A stretch of DNA of 64,000 bases from Mycolicibacterium rufum (GTDB lineage: Bacteria > Actinomycetota > Actinomycetes > Mycobacteriales > Mycobacteriaceae), in assembly GCF_022374875.2 (NCBI RefSeq), contig NZ_CP092427.2, positions 4,650,001-4,714,000 of the forward strand. The letters run 5' to 3'. Shown in pieces: positions 7,615-16,833 of the stretch. Both the position numbers and the translations under genes were made by a program. Positions within the stretch are counted from its first letter, which is position 1; each line of letters starts with the position of its first letter. The notes under the pieces were generated by a model. That model was not told where the DNA came from and did not search any database. It was given only the letters and a program-made list of their open reading frames with translations.

Positions 7615-8244
7615 GTGACGTTCGACGCAGACGTAAAAACAGCCGGCGGCGAGCCCCGCAACATCGAGCGCATCCGCGTGGCAGCGCTGCGCAGCTTCGC
7701 GCTGCACGGGACGTCGGCGACGACGATGCGGGGCGTCGCGGCGGCGGCCGGGGTGTCACTGGGCCTGGTGCAGCATCACTTCGCCACCAAGGCGGGACTG
7801 ATCAGCGCCGTCGACGAGTACGTGGTGAAACTCTTCGTCTCCTCCCTGGCCCGCCCGCTTCCGGAGCCGCCGGTGGATTCCGTGACCGAGATCGGCACCC
7901 GGGTCACCACGATCCTCGCCGAGCACCCCGACGTCGCGGCCTACCTGAGCCGGGCGCTGGTGGACGGCAGCCCCGTCGGTGCGCAGCTGTTCGACACGCT
8001 GTTGGCCGTGGGTATCGCGCGGTGGCAGCAGCGTGTCGACCGGGGCGAGGTGAGTCCGGACGTCGACCTCACCTGGGCGGCGATCAACTCGATGGTGCTC
8101 GCACTGGGAACCATCAGTCTCAAGGCTCATGTGGAACGGCACCTCGGCGAGCCGCTCACCAGCCCGGGGCAGCTCGAGCGCTGGCAGAAGTCCGTTGACA
8201 CCCTGCTGCGCGAGGGTCTGTTCGTCCCGGGGCCCACGCCGTGA
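7615..8244 (+). CDS. TetR-family transcriptional regulator
   Basis: The 209-residue protein has a TetR HTH near residues 17-65 (RIRVAALRSFALHG, then MRGVAAAAGVSLGLVQHHFATKAGL) and a helical C-terminal ligand domain. The start is GTG 7615 (VTFDADVKTAG); a longer open frame upstream overlaps whiB6 and is not credible. It is divergent from whiB6 with a palindrome between them, so autoregulation is likely. The ligand is unknown. Confidence 0.85.
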   Translation: MTFDADVKTAGGEPRNIERIRVAALRSFALHGTSATTMRGVAAAAGVSLGLVQHHFATKAGLISAVDEYVVKLFVSSLARPLPEPPVDSVTEIGTRVTTILAEHPDVAAYLSRALVDGSPVGAQLFDTLLAVGIARWQQRVDRGEVSPDVDLTWAAINSMVLALGTISLKAHVERHLGEPLTSPGQLERWQKSVDTLLREGLFVPGPTP

Positions 8245-8250
8245 CAAGAC

Positions 8251-9099
8251 TCAGCGGCGCTCGCCGACGACCCTCTTGCGGTACGCGCTGGGTGTCTCGC
8301 CGCAGAACGCGGTGAAGGCGCGGGTGAACGAACTGATGCTGGTGAAGCCGACGTCGGTGGCCGTCTGCTGCACCGACTGTCCGGGGGCGGCGAGCAGCGC
8401 CATCGCCCGCAGCATCCGTGCATGCAAAAGATAAGTGCGCCAGGGCATTCCGAGCGTCTCGGCGAACATCCGGCGCAGCGTGCGCTCCGACACCGACACC
8501 GCCCTGCTGACCTCCTCGCAGGTGACGGTGGCGAGGTGGGCCTTGGTGTGGGCCATCGCGGCGGCGACCAGCGGCTCGTCGGACGTCGGGAGGCTCAGCG
8601 GCGCCTCGTGGTCGAGTGCCTCGTCGACGAGCGCTGCCAGCGTCCGGAAGAATCCCTCGGACACACCGTCGTCCTCGTCGGGCCCGGGCCGACGTTCGAT
8701 CGGCCAGCGCAACGCGTAGATCATCATCTCGCGGATCAGCGGAGACACCGCGAGGATGCGGGCGCGGTCGCCGCCGTCGGGGATCAGCGTGCGGTCGAAC
8801 ATCACCGCGACGGTCTTGACGTCGGGATTCATCACCGCCTGGTGTTCCAGCCCGGCGGGGATCCAGGCCGCCTGCTGCGGGGGCAGAAGGTAGTGCGCCG
8901 AGTCGGTCTCCACCTCGACGACACCGTGCAGGGCGTACTCGATCTGGTGAACTTCGTGGGAGTGCCAGCCGGTGATCAGCGCATCGCCCTCGTAGAGATA
9001 GCTGCCGCCGAGTGCCTGACCTCCACGGCGCAGTTCGATGACCGGGCGAGGGTTGGCCGCTACGGACAAGAAGTTGTCCGAACGCGCGGTGACGGTCAC
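8251..9099 (-). CDS. AraC-family transcriptional regulator with cupin sensor
   Basis: The 282-residue protein has an N-terminal cupin-like sensing domain (ITGWHSHEVHQIEYALHG, LLPPQQAAWIPAGLEHQ) and a C-terminal double HTH of AraC type (SERTLRRMFAETLGMPWRTYLLHARML; GFTSISSFTRAFTAFCGETPSAYRKRV). It is divergent from the amidohydrolase at 9125, whose start is only 25 nt away, and is therefore probably its regulator. The real start may lie further inside, which would leave room for a promoter. It is convergent with the TetR gene (6 nt apart). Confidence 0.85.
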   Translation of the reverse strand: MTVTARSDNFLSVAANPRPVIELRRGGQALGGSYLYEGDALITGWHSHEVHQIEYALHGVVEVETDSAHYLLPPQQAAWIPAGLEHQAVMNPDVKTVAVMFDRTLIPDGGDRARILAVSPLIREMMIYALRWPIERRPGPDEDDGVSEGFFRTLAALVDEALDHEAPLSLPTSDEPLVAAAMAHTKAHLATVTCEEVSRAVSVSERTLRRMFAETLGMPWRTYLLHARMLRAMALLAAPGQSVQQTATDVGFTSISSFTRAFTAFCGETPSAYRKRVVGERR

Positions 9100-9124
9100 G
9101 AGTTCTCACGGTACTACTGAACTC

Positions 9125-10387
9125 ATGAACACCGACGACCTGATTTTGGTGAGCATCGACGACCACGTCGTGGAACCCCCCGACATGTTCCTGCGCCACG
9201 TCCCGGCCAAGTACCGGGAGGAGGCGCCGATCGTCGTCACCGACGACAAGGGCGTCGACCAGTGGATGTACCAGGGCCGCCCGCAGGGGGTCAGCGGCCT
9301 CAACGCGGTCGTGTCCTGGCCCGCCGAGGAGTGGGGCCGCGACCCGGCCGGCTTCGCCGAGATGCGGCCCGGGGTGTACGACGTCCACGAGCGGGTCCGC
9401 GACATGAACCGCAACGGCATCCTCGCGTCGATGTGCTTCCCGACCTTCACCGGCTTCTCGGCTCGGCACCTCAACATGCACCGCGAGGAGGCGACGCTGG
9501 TGATGGTGTCGGCCTACAACGACTGGCACATCGACGAGTGGGCGGGCTCGTATCCCGACCGCTTCATCCCGATTGCGATCCTGCCGACCTGGAACCCCGA
9601 GGCGATGTGCGCCGAGATCCGCCGGGTGGCCGCCAAGGGCTGCCGCGCGGTGACGATGCCGGAGCTTCCTCATCTGGAGGGACTGCCGAGCTACCACGAC
9701 GACGACTACTGGGGTCCGGTGTTCCGCACCCTGTCCGAGGAGAACGTCGTCATGTGCCTGCACATCGGCACCGGGTTCGGCGCGATCAGCATGGCGCCCA
9801 ACGCACCCATCGACAACCTGATCATCCTGGCCACCCAGGTCTCGGCGATGTGCGCCCAGGATCTGCTGTGGGGTCCGGCGATGCGCAACTACCCGGACCT
9901 GAAGTTCGCCTTCTCCGAGGGCGGCATCGGCTGGATCCCGTTCTACCTCGATCGCAGCGACCGGCACTACACCAACCAGAAGTGGCTGCGCCGCGACTTC
10001 GGTGACAAGCTGCCCAGCGACGTGTTCCGCGAGCACTCGCTGGCCTGCTACGTCACCGACAAGACCTCCCTGAAGCTTCGTCACGAGATCGGCATCGACA
10101 TCATCGCCTGGGAGTGCGACTACCCGCACTCCGACTGCTTCTGGCCGGACGCACCCGAGCAGGTGCTGGCCGAGTTGAACGCCGCGGGTGCGTCGGATGC
10201 GGACATCAACAAGATCACCTGGGAGAACTCCTGCCGGTTCTTCGGCTGGGATCCGTTCGCGCGCACGGAGAGAGCCGAGGCGACGGTGGGCGCGCTGCGC
10301 GCCAAGGGGGCCGACGTCGACGTGTCGATCCGGCCGCGTGCGGAGTGGGCCCGGCTCTACCGTGACAAGCAGCTCGCGAAGGCCTAG
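9125..10387 (+). CDS. Amidohydrolase family 2 (PF04909-like) protein
   Basis: The 420-residue TIM-barrel protein starts SIDDHVVEPPDMFLRHVPAKY, a signature of actinobacterial PF04909 proteins. It continues with FPTFTGFSARHLNM, the central CLHIGTGFG, FSEGGIGWIPFYLDR and the C-terminal metal segment WECDYPHSDCFWP. The DYPHSD motif carries the conserved aspartate and histidine. Such proteins appear widely in mycobacterial catabolic loci, with hydrolase or decarboxylase activity assumed. It is divergent from the AraC gene. Its TAG stop overlaps the stop codon of the convergent sulfatase. Confidence 0.85.
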   Translation: MNTDDLILVSIDDHVVEPPDMFLRHVPAKYREEAPIVVTDDKGVDQWMYQGRPQGVSGLNAVVSWPAEEWGRDPAGFAEMRPGVYDVHERVRDMNRNGILASMCFPTFTGFSARHLNMHREEATLVMVSAYNDWHIDEWAGSYPDRFIPIAILPTWNPEAMCAEIRRVAAKGCRAVTMPELPHLEGLPSYHDDDYWGPVFRTLSEENVVMCLHIGTGFGAISMAPNAPIDNLIILATQVSAMCAQDLLWGPAMRNYPDLKFAFSEGGIGWIPFYLDRSDRHYTNQKWLRRDFGDKLPSDVFREHSLACYVTDKTSLKLRHEIGIDIIAWECDYPHSDCFWPDAPEQVLAELNAAGASDADINKITWENSCRFFGWDPFARTERAEATVGALRAKGADVDVSIRPRAEWARLYRDKQLAKA

Positions 10388-12186
10388 AGGAGGCGGCGCA
10401 CCGCGGCGAACGGCGACCACCGCCGCGGTGATCGGCGCGACGCATACGGCCAGGGCTGATGCCGTTCCGGAACCGCCTCGGCACGAACGGTTTTCAACCG
10501 TGTGCGGAGATGAGAGCGCAGCTCGTGCAGGTTCGGATCGGTCCACCGGTTGACCGCCTCGACCGGGTCGGCGGTGAGGTCGTAGAGCTCCCACTGGTCG
10601 TCGAGCGGATCGCTGCGGTAGGTGGGTCCGCCGATGCCGGTGGCCGCCAGGTGGCGAACCCCGGGTTCGGTCCAGGTGGCCGGATCGTCGAACGAGCGCA
10701 CCAGCTTCCACAGGTGTCCGTCGCCCCCGGGTGCGGCGTCGTCATCAACCCGCAGGACCAGGCCCTCGAAGTTGGCGGCAGTGTCGGCGGGAATCCGGAT
10801 ACGCAGTGGGGCAGGCACATTGGCCGTCAGTTTCAACATGCGCGCGAGGCCCGAGGCCCCGGTGTCGCCCTCGAGAACGTTGTCGCGTGTCATCAGGTAG
10901 ACCGCTCGCCTGTCGTCGGCGCCGGCGCCGTCGACCACCGGCATCAGGTCCCGGCCTGGCAGCGGGTGTACTTCGGTGAACGAGCGGGCGAGGATTCGCG
11001 CAGTGGCCTCCACGTCGACGCCCGCGGCCGACAGCAGCGTCGGCACCAGGTCCACATGCGAGGTGGGAGCGGTGACCGTCCGCGCCGAGGACGGGTCTGC
11101 GCCGACCCGGGCGATGACGAAAGGGACGCGGGTGGCCTCGTCGTAGAGGTTGAACCATTTCTGGTGGAGTCCGCCGTGCGCGCCGAGCAGATCTCCGTGG
11201 TCGGCGGTGCGCACCAGCACCGTGTCGCCGGATCCGCTGTCGGTGACGGCGCGCCGAACCCGGTCGATCGGCGAATCGACCTCCGCGTGCAACCGGTAGT
11301 ACAGATCGCGGTATTCCTGCGCGTTGCGCCGGTAGGTGCGCTCGATCGCCCGGGCGGGGCCGTAGCCCGAGTAGTAGGCCTCACGGAAGGCGTTCTGGGC
11401 GGCGGGTTTCGCGCTCAGATCCTCCTCGGCGGTGGGTGCGGGCGGCACGTGCGGCGGGTCGAGCGGGGACGGCCGCAGCGGACTGCGTCGCGCCCAGGCC
11501 GGGAACAGCACGATGTCGTGCGGGTTGACGAAGCTCGCGACCAGCAGGAAGGGGCGTGCGGCCTCGGGGTCGCCGGCGCGGCGCCGGGCGTAGCGGTCCT
11601 CGAGCCAGGCGACGATGCGGTCGGCGATCAGCGGATCACGCCGGACACCGGCGTTGGACAGCGCGGCCCCGTGCGGCTCGGGGCCGACCCAGCCGGAGAA
11701 GCCGTAGGGGGCCAGGGGATCCGCCTCGAGGTAGCGGCGCACCGCGTCGGGGTCGACGACTCCGTCATCGTCGTTGGTCGCCAGCGATCTCCCGGTCGCC
11801 GGATCGACGAGGTCGGCGTGCGAGATGTGCCACTTGCCGTCGTAATGGGTGTCGTAGCCGGCCGCGCGGAACCAGTTGCCCAGCGTCGGCACCTCGCCGC
11901 GGCGCAGCCAGCGCAGCCGGGAGTCGTCGTAGGCCTTGCCGATCCCGTCGGTCTGGGTGACGCCGTGCAGGTCCGGGTACTGCCCGGTGAAGATGGTGGG
12001 CCGGCTGGGGACGCAGGCGAGCGAGCCGGTGTAGTGGCGGGCGAAGCTCACGCCGTGCGTGTCGAACCATGCTCGGCCCGGAAGGGTCTCGCGTCGCCAG
12101 GCGGCCAGGGCCGCCGTCTCGTACGGCGGTGCCGCGCGTTCCTCGTCGGTCATCACGATCACGATGTCCGGCCGCGGTGACGTCAT
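10384..12186 (-). CDS. Type I sulfatase
   Basis: This 600-residue alkaline-phosphatase-superfamily sulfatase begins PDIVIVMTDEERA. It carries the formylglycine signature C58-V-P-S-R followed by PTIFTGQYPDLHG, with downstream metal and substrate motifs GKWHISH, ASFVNPHDI and RTADHGDLLGAHGG. Cys58 would be oxidised to formylglycine by an FGE enzyme. No signal peptide is seen, so it probably acts in the cytosol on an organic sulfate ester. The start ATG 12186 follows GAGAGGGG; the open frame upstream runs through the TetR region and is a shadow. It shares strand and likely control with the TetR at 12255. Confidence 0.9.
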   Translation of the reverse strand: MTSPRPDIVIVMTDEERAAPPYETAALAAWRRETLPGRAWFDTHGVSFARHYTGSLACVPSRPTIFTGQYPDLHGVTQTDGIGKAYDDSRLRWLRRGEVPTLGNWFRAAGYDTHYDGKWHISHADLVDPATGRSLATNDDDGVVDPDAVRRYLEADPLAPYGFSGWVGPEPHGAALSNAGVRRDPLIADRIVAWLEDRYARRRAGDPEAARPFLLVASFVNPHDIVLFPAWARRSPLRPSPLDPPHVPPAPTAEEDLSAKPAAQNAFREAYYSGYGPARAIERTYRRNAQEYRDLYYRLHAEVDSPIDRVRRAVTDSGSGDTVLVRTADHGDLLGAHGGLHQKWFNLYDEATRVPFVIARVGADPSSARTVTAPTSHVDLVPTLLSAAGVDVEATARILARSFTEVHPLPGRDLMPVVDGAGADDRRAVYLMTRDNVLEGDTGASGLARMLKLTANVPAPLRIRIPADTAANFEGLVLRVDDDAAPGGDGHLWKLVRSFDDPATWTEPGVRHLAATGIGGPTYRSDPLDDQWELYDLTADPVEAVNRWTDPNLHELRSHLRTRLKTVRAEAVPERHQPWPYASRRSPRRWSPFAAVRRLL

Positions 12187-12254
12187 GACGAACCCCTCTC
12201 GGTTGCCGGGCGATGGGCTCATCATCGCGTGTGAGGAGCGTGCGCGCCCGCCGT

Positions 12255-12830
12255 TCAGGTCAAGCGCAGTCCGCCGAGCACCGTGCGGGTGATGGATTCG
12301 GCCCGACGGCGCGGGAAGGCGCGACCTTCGGTCAAGACGGCGTAGACGATGCCGCCGACGATGGCATCGGCGCCATCGCGGGCCGTGTCCTCGTCGCACC
12401 CGTGGGCGAGCAACCGGCCGCGGACGCTGTCGTGCAGCGGGGTGGAGAAGCCCGCGTTCAGCCGCGCCGCGGTGTCGGGATGCTCCATCCCGGCAGTGGT
12501 CAGGATCCGCAGCATCGCATGGCCCCTCGCGGTCGTCAGCGCTGTCGCCAGGTCCAGCGCCCATGCGCAGATGTCGGCGATGACGTCGGTGGTCGTCCCC
12601 ACGGGCCGCAGGATCCGGTCGGCGTCCTCCAGGATGACGTCGGCGACCAGGGCGTGCCTGCTCGGCCACCACCGGTAGATGGTCTGCTTGCCGACACCCG
12701 CCCGGGCGGCCACCGCCTCGATGGTGAGCTTGTCGAATCCGCGGTCGAGCAGCAGATCTCGGGTCGCGGTGACGATGGCCCGGCGCGACTTCTCGCTGCG
12801 CCGGCGGGGCGCGGTGACCGCAGTGGCCAT
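12255..12830 (-). CDS. TetR-family transcriptional regulator
   Basis: The 191-residue protein has a TetR HTH at about residues 14-60 ([42 protein letters not shown]) and a helical effector domain. It sits between the sulfatase (same strand, 68 nt downstream) and the divergent acyl-CoA dehydrogenase operon. A perfect palindrome lies in the divergent region, so it most likely represses itself and the dehydrogenase/aldolase operon. Confidence 0.85.
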   Translation of the reverse strand: MATAVTAPRRRSEKSRRAIVTATRDLLLDRGFDKLTIEAVAARAGVGKQTIYRWWPSRHALVADVILEDADRILRPVGTTTDVIADICAWALDLATALTTARGHAMLRILTTAGMEHPDTAARLNAGFSTPLHDSVRGRLLAHGCDEDTARDGADAIVGGIVYAVLTEGRAFPRRRAESITRTVLGGLRLT

Positions 12831-12892
12831 CTCCGACCTCCCGACTCGTCACGGCTTTACACGCAGGTGCTGCAGCCGTAGTGTGCCACAAG

Positions 12893-12911
12893 ACGAGACG
12901 TTGCGTCTCGT
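12893..12911. promoter_or_regulatory. Candidate TetR operator, 8-3-8 palindrome
   Basis: ACGAGACG (12893-12900) and CGTCTCGT (12904-12911) are perfect reverse complements around TTG. The site is between the TetR gene (start 12830) and the fused acyl-CoA dehydrogenase (start 12956), 44 nt from the latter, a usual place for a TetR repressor site. Confidence 0.6.
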
Positions 12912-12955
12912 TGATGTCAGATTTTTTACCACTGCGCCACCTCGGAGGAGCTGAC

Positions 12956-15184
12956 GTGACCATCGGGCTCACTCCCGAACAGGACCAACTGGCGGCCGCC
13001 CTGGCGGACTTCGCCGTGCGCCACGCCCCGATCGAGAAAACACGGCATGCCTTCGACGCGCTGGCCGCGGGCGAGCTGCCCGTCTGGTGGGATGAGTTCG
13101 TCGCCAACGGTTTCCACGCCGTGCACCTGCCCGAGGAGGTCGGGGGACAGGGCGGGACGCTGACCGACACCGCCTGTGTGGTCGAAGCCGCCGCCACCGC
13201 GATGCTGCCCGGCCCGGTGCTGCCGACGATCATCGCCGGCGCCGTCGCGTCGCTGGCCGAGGACACCGCCTCCGCGACGGCACTGCTGGTACGGCTCGCC
13301 GAGGGAGTCCCGGCCGCGGTGATCACCGACCGCGATGCTCTGCGCGCGACGGCAGATGAGGACGGCGTGTCGGTGAGCGGCACGCCGGCCGCCACGCTGG
13401 GACTGTGTTCCGCTCGGGTGATCCTCGCGCCCGCCCGGTCCGGCGGCCGCACCCGGTGGCTGCTCATCGATCCCACCGCTCCGGGCGCCGAGGTCACGCC
13501 ACGGACAGGTACCGACAAGACCGTCGACGTCGGGGTCCTGCGGCTCGAGGGGTATCGCTGTCCGGCGGACGATCTGCTCACCGGCATCGACGACGACCGG
13601 GCCCGGGCACTGGCGGTGGCCCTCACCGCCGCCGCCACTTCCGGCCTCATTCGGTGGTGTGTGCGTGCGGTGACCGAGCATCTGCGCACCCGCGAGCAGT
13701 TCGGCCGCCCGATCGGGTCGTTCCAGGCGCTGCAGCATCAGGCGGCGATGCTGCTGGTGAACAGCGAACTCGCGACCGCAGCGGCGTGGGATGCTGTGCG
13801 GTCGGCCTCGGAGTCGTTGTCGCAGAACCGGATCGCCGCCGCCTCCGCCGCGCTGATGGCGGTCGGTCCCGCGCCCGACCTGGTGCTCGACACGCTCACC
13901 ATGTTCGGTGCGATCGGCTACACGTGGGAACACGACCTGCACCTGTACTGGCGCAAGGCCACCAGCCTGGCCGCCTCGATCGGACCCGTGAGTCGATTCG
14001 CCCACGAGCTGGCGGAACTGACGCGGACCGAGAGCCGTGAGCTGACACTCGATCTCGGCGATCTCGATCCTGACTTCCGGGCGACCGTCGCCGGGGTTCT
14101 CGACGAAGCCGCCACCTTGTGCAACGACCGGCCGGGGCGCCAGGGCGACTACGAGAATCTCGCCACCGGTCCGCAGCGCACCCTGTTGGCCGACGCGGGG
14201 CTGATCGCGCCGCACTGGCCGCGTCCCTGGGGGGTCGGGGCGACGGCGCTGCAACAGTTGATCATCGACGAGGAGTTCGCCACGCGGCCGCACCTGGTGC
14301 GGCCGTCGCTGGGCATCGCGGAGTGGATCATGCCGTCGCTGATTACTTCGGCACCCGACCACGTTGCACAGCAGCTGATTCCGCCGACCCAGCGCGGCGA
14401 GCTGGGCTGGTGTCAGCTGTTCAGCGAGCCCGGTGCCGGTTCGGATCTGGCGGCGCTGACGACACGCGCGACGAAGGTCGACGGTGGCTGGCGGATCACC
14501 GGTCACAAGATCTGGACCTCCTCCGCGCACACCGCCGACTTCGGGGCCCTGCTGGCCCGCACCGATCCGGACGCAGCCAAGCACCGGGGCATCGGATACT
14601 TCATCGTCGACATGCGTTCCGAGGGCATCGATGTCCAGCCGATCCGGCAGGCGACCGGTCAAGCCCACTTCAACGAGGTCTTCCTCACCGACGTGTTCGT
14701 TCCCGACGAACTCCTGCTCGGCGGGCCGACGGACGGCTGGAATCTGGCGATCGCGACGATGGCGCAGGAACGGGTGGCCATCAGCGCGTACGTGAACTTC
14801 GACCGGGCGAGCATCCTGCGCGCGCTGGCCGCGGCCGGTGGCCAGGACCACGTCCAGGTCATGCACGCACTCGGCGAAGCCGACGCCTACGCCACCGCGA
14901 TCAAGGTGCTGGCGGTGCGCGAGGTGCTGCGCCTGCTCGACGGGCAGGCGCCCGGGCCGGCGTCGAGCATCGCCAAGGTGGCGATGAACGTGATGTTGCG
15001 CAGGACATTCGCCGCCAGCCTGGACCTGTCCGCTCCCGCCGGACTGCTCGAGGATGCCGGGCCGGGTGGGACGTCGCTGGTGGAACAGTACTTCCATCTC
15101 CCGGCCGAACTGATCGGGGGCGGCACCCGGGAGATCCAGCTCAACATCATCGCCCAGATGATCCTCGGGCTGCCCCGCGCCTGA
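12956..15184 (+). CDS. Fused two-domain acyl-CoA dehydrogenase (FadE34-like)
   Basis: At 742 residues this is about twice the usual acyl-CoA dehydrogenase, with two domains end to end (about 1-375 and 385-742). The N half keeps the C-terminal helical motif TREQFGRPIGSFQALQHQAA and GAIGYTWEHDLHLYWRKA. The C half keeps the flavin/substrate middle motif CQLFSEPGAGSDLAALTT and the end GGGTREIQLNIIAQMILGLP. Each half is incomplete alone, as in FadE34/ChsE3, where two domains replace an alpha2beta2 heterotetramer acting on steroid or branched side chains. GTG 12956 starts an operon with the next three genes. Confidence 0.88.
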   Translation: MTIGLTPEQDQLAAALADFAVRHAPIEKTRHAFDALAAGELPVWWDEFVANGFHAVHLPEEVGGQGGTLTDTACVVEAAATAMLPGPVLPTIIAGAVASLAEDTASATALLVRLAEGVPAAVITDRDALRATADEDGVSVSGTPAATLGLCSARVILAPARSGGRTRWLLIDPTAPGAEVTPRTGTDKTVDVGVLRLEGYRCPADDLLTGIDDDRARALAVALTAAATSGLIRWCVRAVTEHLRTREQFGRPIGSFQALQHQAAMLLVNSELATAAAWDAVRSASESLSQNRIAAASAALMAVGPAPDLVLDTLTMFGAIGYTWEHDLHLYWRKATSLAASIGPVSRFAHELAELTRTESRELTLDLGDLDPDFRATVAGVLDEAATLCNDRPGRQGDYENLATGPQRTLLADAGLIAPHWPRPWGVGATALQQLIIDEEFATRPHLVRPSLGIAEWIMPSLITSAPDHVAQQLIPPTQRGELGWCQLFSEPGAGSDLAALTTRATKVDGGWRITGHKIWTSSAHTADFGALLARTDPDAAKHRGIGYFIVDMRSEGIDVQPIRQATGQAHFNEVFLTDVFVPDELLLGGPTDGWNLAIATMAQERVAISAYVNFDRASILRALAAAGGQDHVQVMHALGEADAYATAIKVLAVREVLRLLDGQAPGPASSIAKVAMNVMLRRTFAASLDLSAPAGLLEDAGPGGTSLVEQYFHLPAELIGGGTREIQLNIIAQMILGLPRA

Positions 15185-15199
15185 AAGGCAGTATGACAC

Positions 15200-16408
15200 A
15201 TGGGATTACGTGGCGAAGCTGCCATCGTCGGCTACGTGGAACTACCCCCCGAGCGGATGAGCAAGGCGACGGTGGCCCCGTTCATGATCGAACAGTGGGC
15301 CGAACTCGGCGCCGCCGCGCTCGCCGACGCGGGATTGGCCGGCACCGACGTCGACGGGATCGTCACCACCCACCTCGCCGAGTCGGAGATCTTCGTCCCG
15401 TCGACCGTCGCCGAATACCTCGGCGTGCGCGCCAACTTCGCCGAACTCGTCGACCTCGGTGGGGCGAGCGCGGCGGGCATGGTGTGGCGCGCCGCGGCGG
15501 CGATCGAGCTGGGCATCTGCGACGTCGTGCTCTGCGTGATCCCGGCGCGCTACCTGACGCCGACGTCGGACAAGAGGCCCCGGCCGATGACCGACGCGGT
15601 GTTCTTCGGGGCCTCGAGCAATCAGTACGGCTCGCCCCAGGCCGAATTCGAGATCCCGTACGGCAATCTCGGGCAGAACGGCCCCTACGGTCAGGTCGCC
15701 CAGCGGTACGCGTCGGTCTACGGCTACGACGAGCGGGCGATGGCGAAGATCGTGGTGGACCAGCGGGTCAACGCCAATCACACCGACGGCGCGATCTGGA
15801 AGGACACGCCGCTGACGATCGAGGACGTGTTGGCCAGCCCGGTGATCGCCGACCCGCTGCACATGCTCGAGATCGTGATGCCCTGCCTGGGCGGGGCGGC
15901 CGTCGTGGTGGCCGGCGCCGACATCGCCGCCCGCGCCGCGAACCGGCCGGTCTGGGTCAAGGGATTCGGCGAGCAAGTGCCCTACAAGACACCCACCTAC
16001 GCCGAGGACCTGCTGCAGACGCCGATCATCCGGGCGGCCGAGACCGCCTTCGCCATGTCGGGGCTGACCCGCGCGCAGATGGACATGGTGTCGATCTACG
16101 ACTGCTACACCATCACGGTGTTGTTGAGTCTCGAGGACGCGGGGTTCTGCGAGAAGGGGAAGGGCATGGAGTTCGTGTCGCAGCACGACCTGACGTTCCG
16201 CGGCGACTTCCCGCTCAACACCGCGGGCGGTCAGCTCGGGTTCGGTCAGGCGGCCAATGCCGGTGGGATGCACCATGTGTGCGATGCCGCCCGACAGATC
16301 ATGGGCCGTGCAGGCGCCGCTCAGGTCCCGGACTGCCACCGCGCGTTCGTCTCGGGTAACGGCGGCATCCTGTCCGAACAGACCACGCTCGTGCTCGAGG
16401 GGGATTGA
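15200..16408 (+). CDS. Thiolase-fold protein without catalytic Cys (Ltp2-like aldolase candidate)
   Basis: The 402-residue thiolase-superfamily protein has at the nucleophile position LVDLGGASAAGM (residues 84-94), where thiolases have Cys. It retains a tyrosine-rich SIYDCYTITVLLSLED segment, NTAGGQLGFGQAANAGGMHH and the C-terminal GNGGILSEQ. Cys-less members paired with a DUF35 protein include the retro-aldolase Ltp2/ChsH2, which cleaves a beta-hydroxyacyl-CoA side chain. Here the next gene is DUF35 and the preceding one a FadE34-like dehydrogenase, so a retro-aldol role is a good inference, though not proven. It starts at ATG 15200. Confidence 0.8.
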   Translation: MGLRGEAAIVGYVELPPERMSKATVAPFMIEQWAELGAAALADAGLAGTDVDGIVTTHLAESEIFVPSTVAEYLGVRANFAELVDLGGASAAGMVWRAAAAIELGICDVVLCVIPARYLTPTSDKRPRPMTDAVFFGASSNQYGSPQAEFEIPYGNLGQNGPYGQVAQRYASVYGYDERAMAKIVVDQRVNANHTDGAIWKDTPLTIEDVLASPVIADPLHMLEIVMPCLGGAAVVVAGADIAARAANRPVWVKGFGEQVPYKTPTYAEDLLQTPIIRAAETAFAMSGLTRAQMDMVSIYDCYTITVLLSLEDAGFCEKGKGMEFVSQHDLTFRGDFPLNTAGGQLGFGQAANAGGMHHVCDAARQIMGRAGAAQVPDCHRAFVSGNGGILSEQTTLVLEGD

Positions 16409-16410
16409 CG

Positions 16411-16833
16411 GTGGACCACGCCTTCGAGCGGCCGATGCCGGTCAAAACGCCGACCACGGCGCCGTTCTGGGACGCGCTGGCCGCCCACCGCGTCGTCATC
16501 CAGTACTCGCCGTCGTCGCAGTCCTACGTGTTCTATCCACGGGTGCGCGCCCCGCGCACGCTCGCCGACGATCTGGAGTGGCGGGAGATCTCCGGCCTGG
16601 GCACGCTGTACTCCTACACCGTCGCGCGCAGGCCGGTCGGTCCGCACTTCGCCGACGCCGTGCCGCAACTGCTCGCGATCGTCGAATGGGATGAGGGACC
16701 CCGGTTCTCGACCGAGCTGGTCAACGTGGAGCCGGCCGACATCGTGATCGGGATGCGGGTGCGTCCGGTGTTCTGCGACTACCCCGACCACGACGTCACC
16801 CTGCTGCGCTACGAGCCGGCCGGCCTCGCATGA
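16411..16833 (+). CDS. DUF35 OB-fold acyl-CoA-associated protein lacking Zn-ribbon cysteines
   Basis: The 140-residue protein has the DUF35 layout: an N-terminal helix (TAPFWDALAAHRVVIQYS), a rubredoxin-like hinge, then an OB fold (LGTLYSYTVARRP, QLLAIVEWDEGPRFSTELV, IGMRVRPVF). The hinge reads YSPSSQSYVFYPRVRAP, so the usual four zinc cysteines are absent. DUF35 proteins bind the CoA moiety and pair with thiolase-fold enzymes. GTG 16411 fits the GAGGGGG ribosome site better than a TTG at 16405 that overlaps the previous stop. It should form a complex with the upstream thiolase-fold protein. Confidence 0.8.
   Translation: MDHAFERPMPVKTPTTAPFWDALAAHRVVIQYSPSSQSYVFYPRVRAPRTLADDLEWREISGLGTLYSYTVARRPVGPHFADAVPQLLAIVEWDEGPRFSTELVNVEPADIVIGMRVRPVFCDYPDHDVTLLRYEPAGLA

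Noticed and set aside
10384..13689. Long minus-strand open frame reaching from the sulfatase into the dehydrogenase gene
   Set aside because: Only the part up to ATG 12186 has sulfatase motifs and a ribosome site; the rest is a high-G+C shadow of the TetR and dehydrogenase genes.
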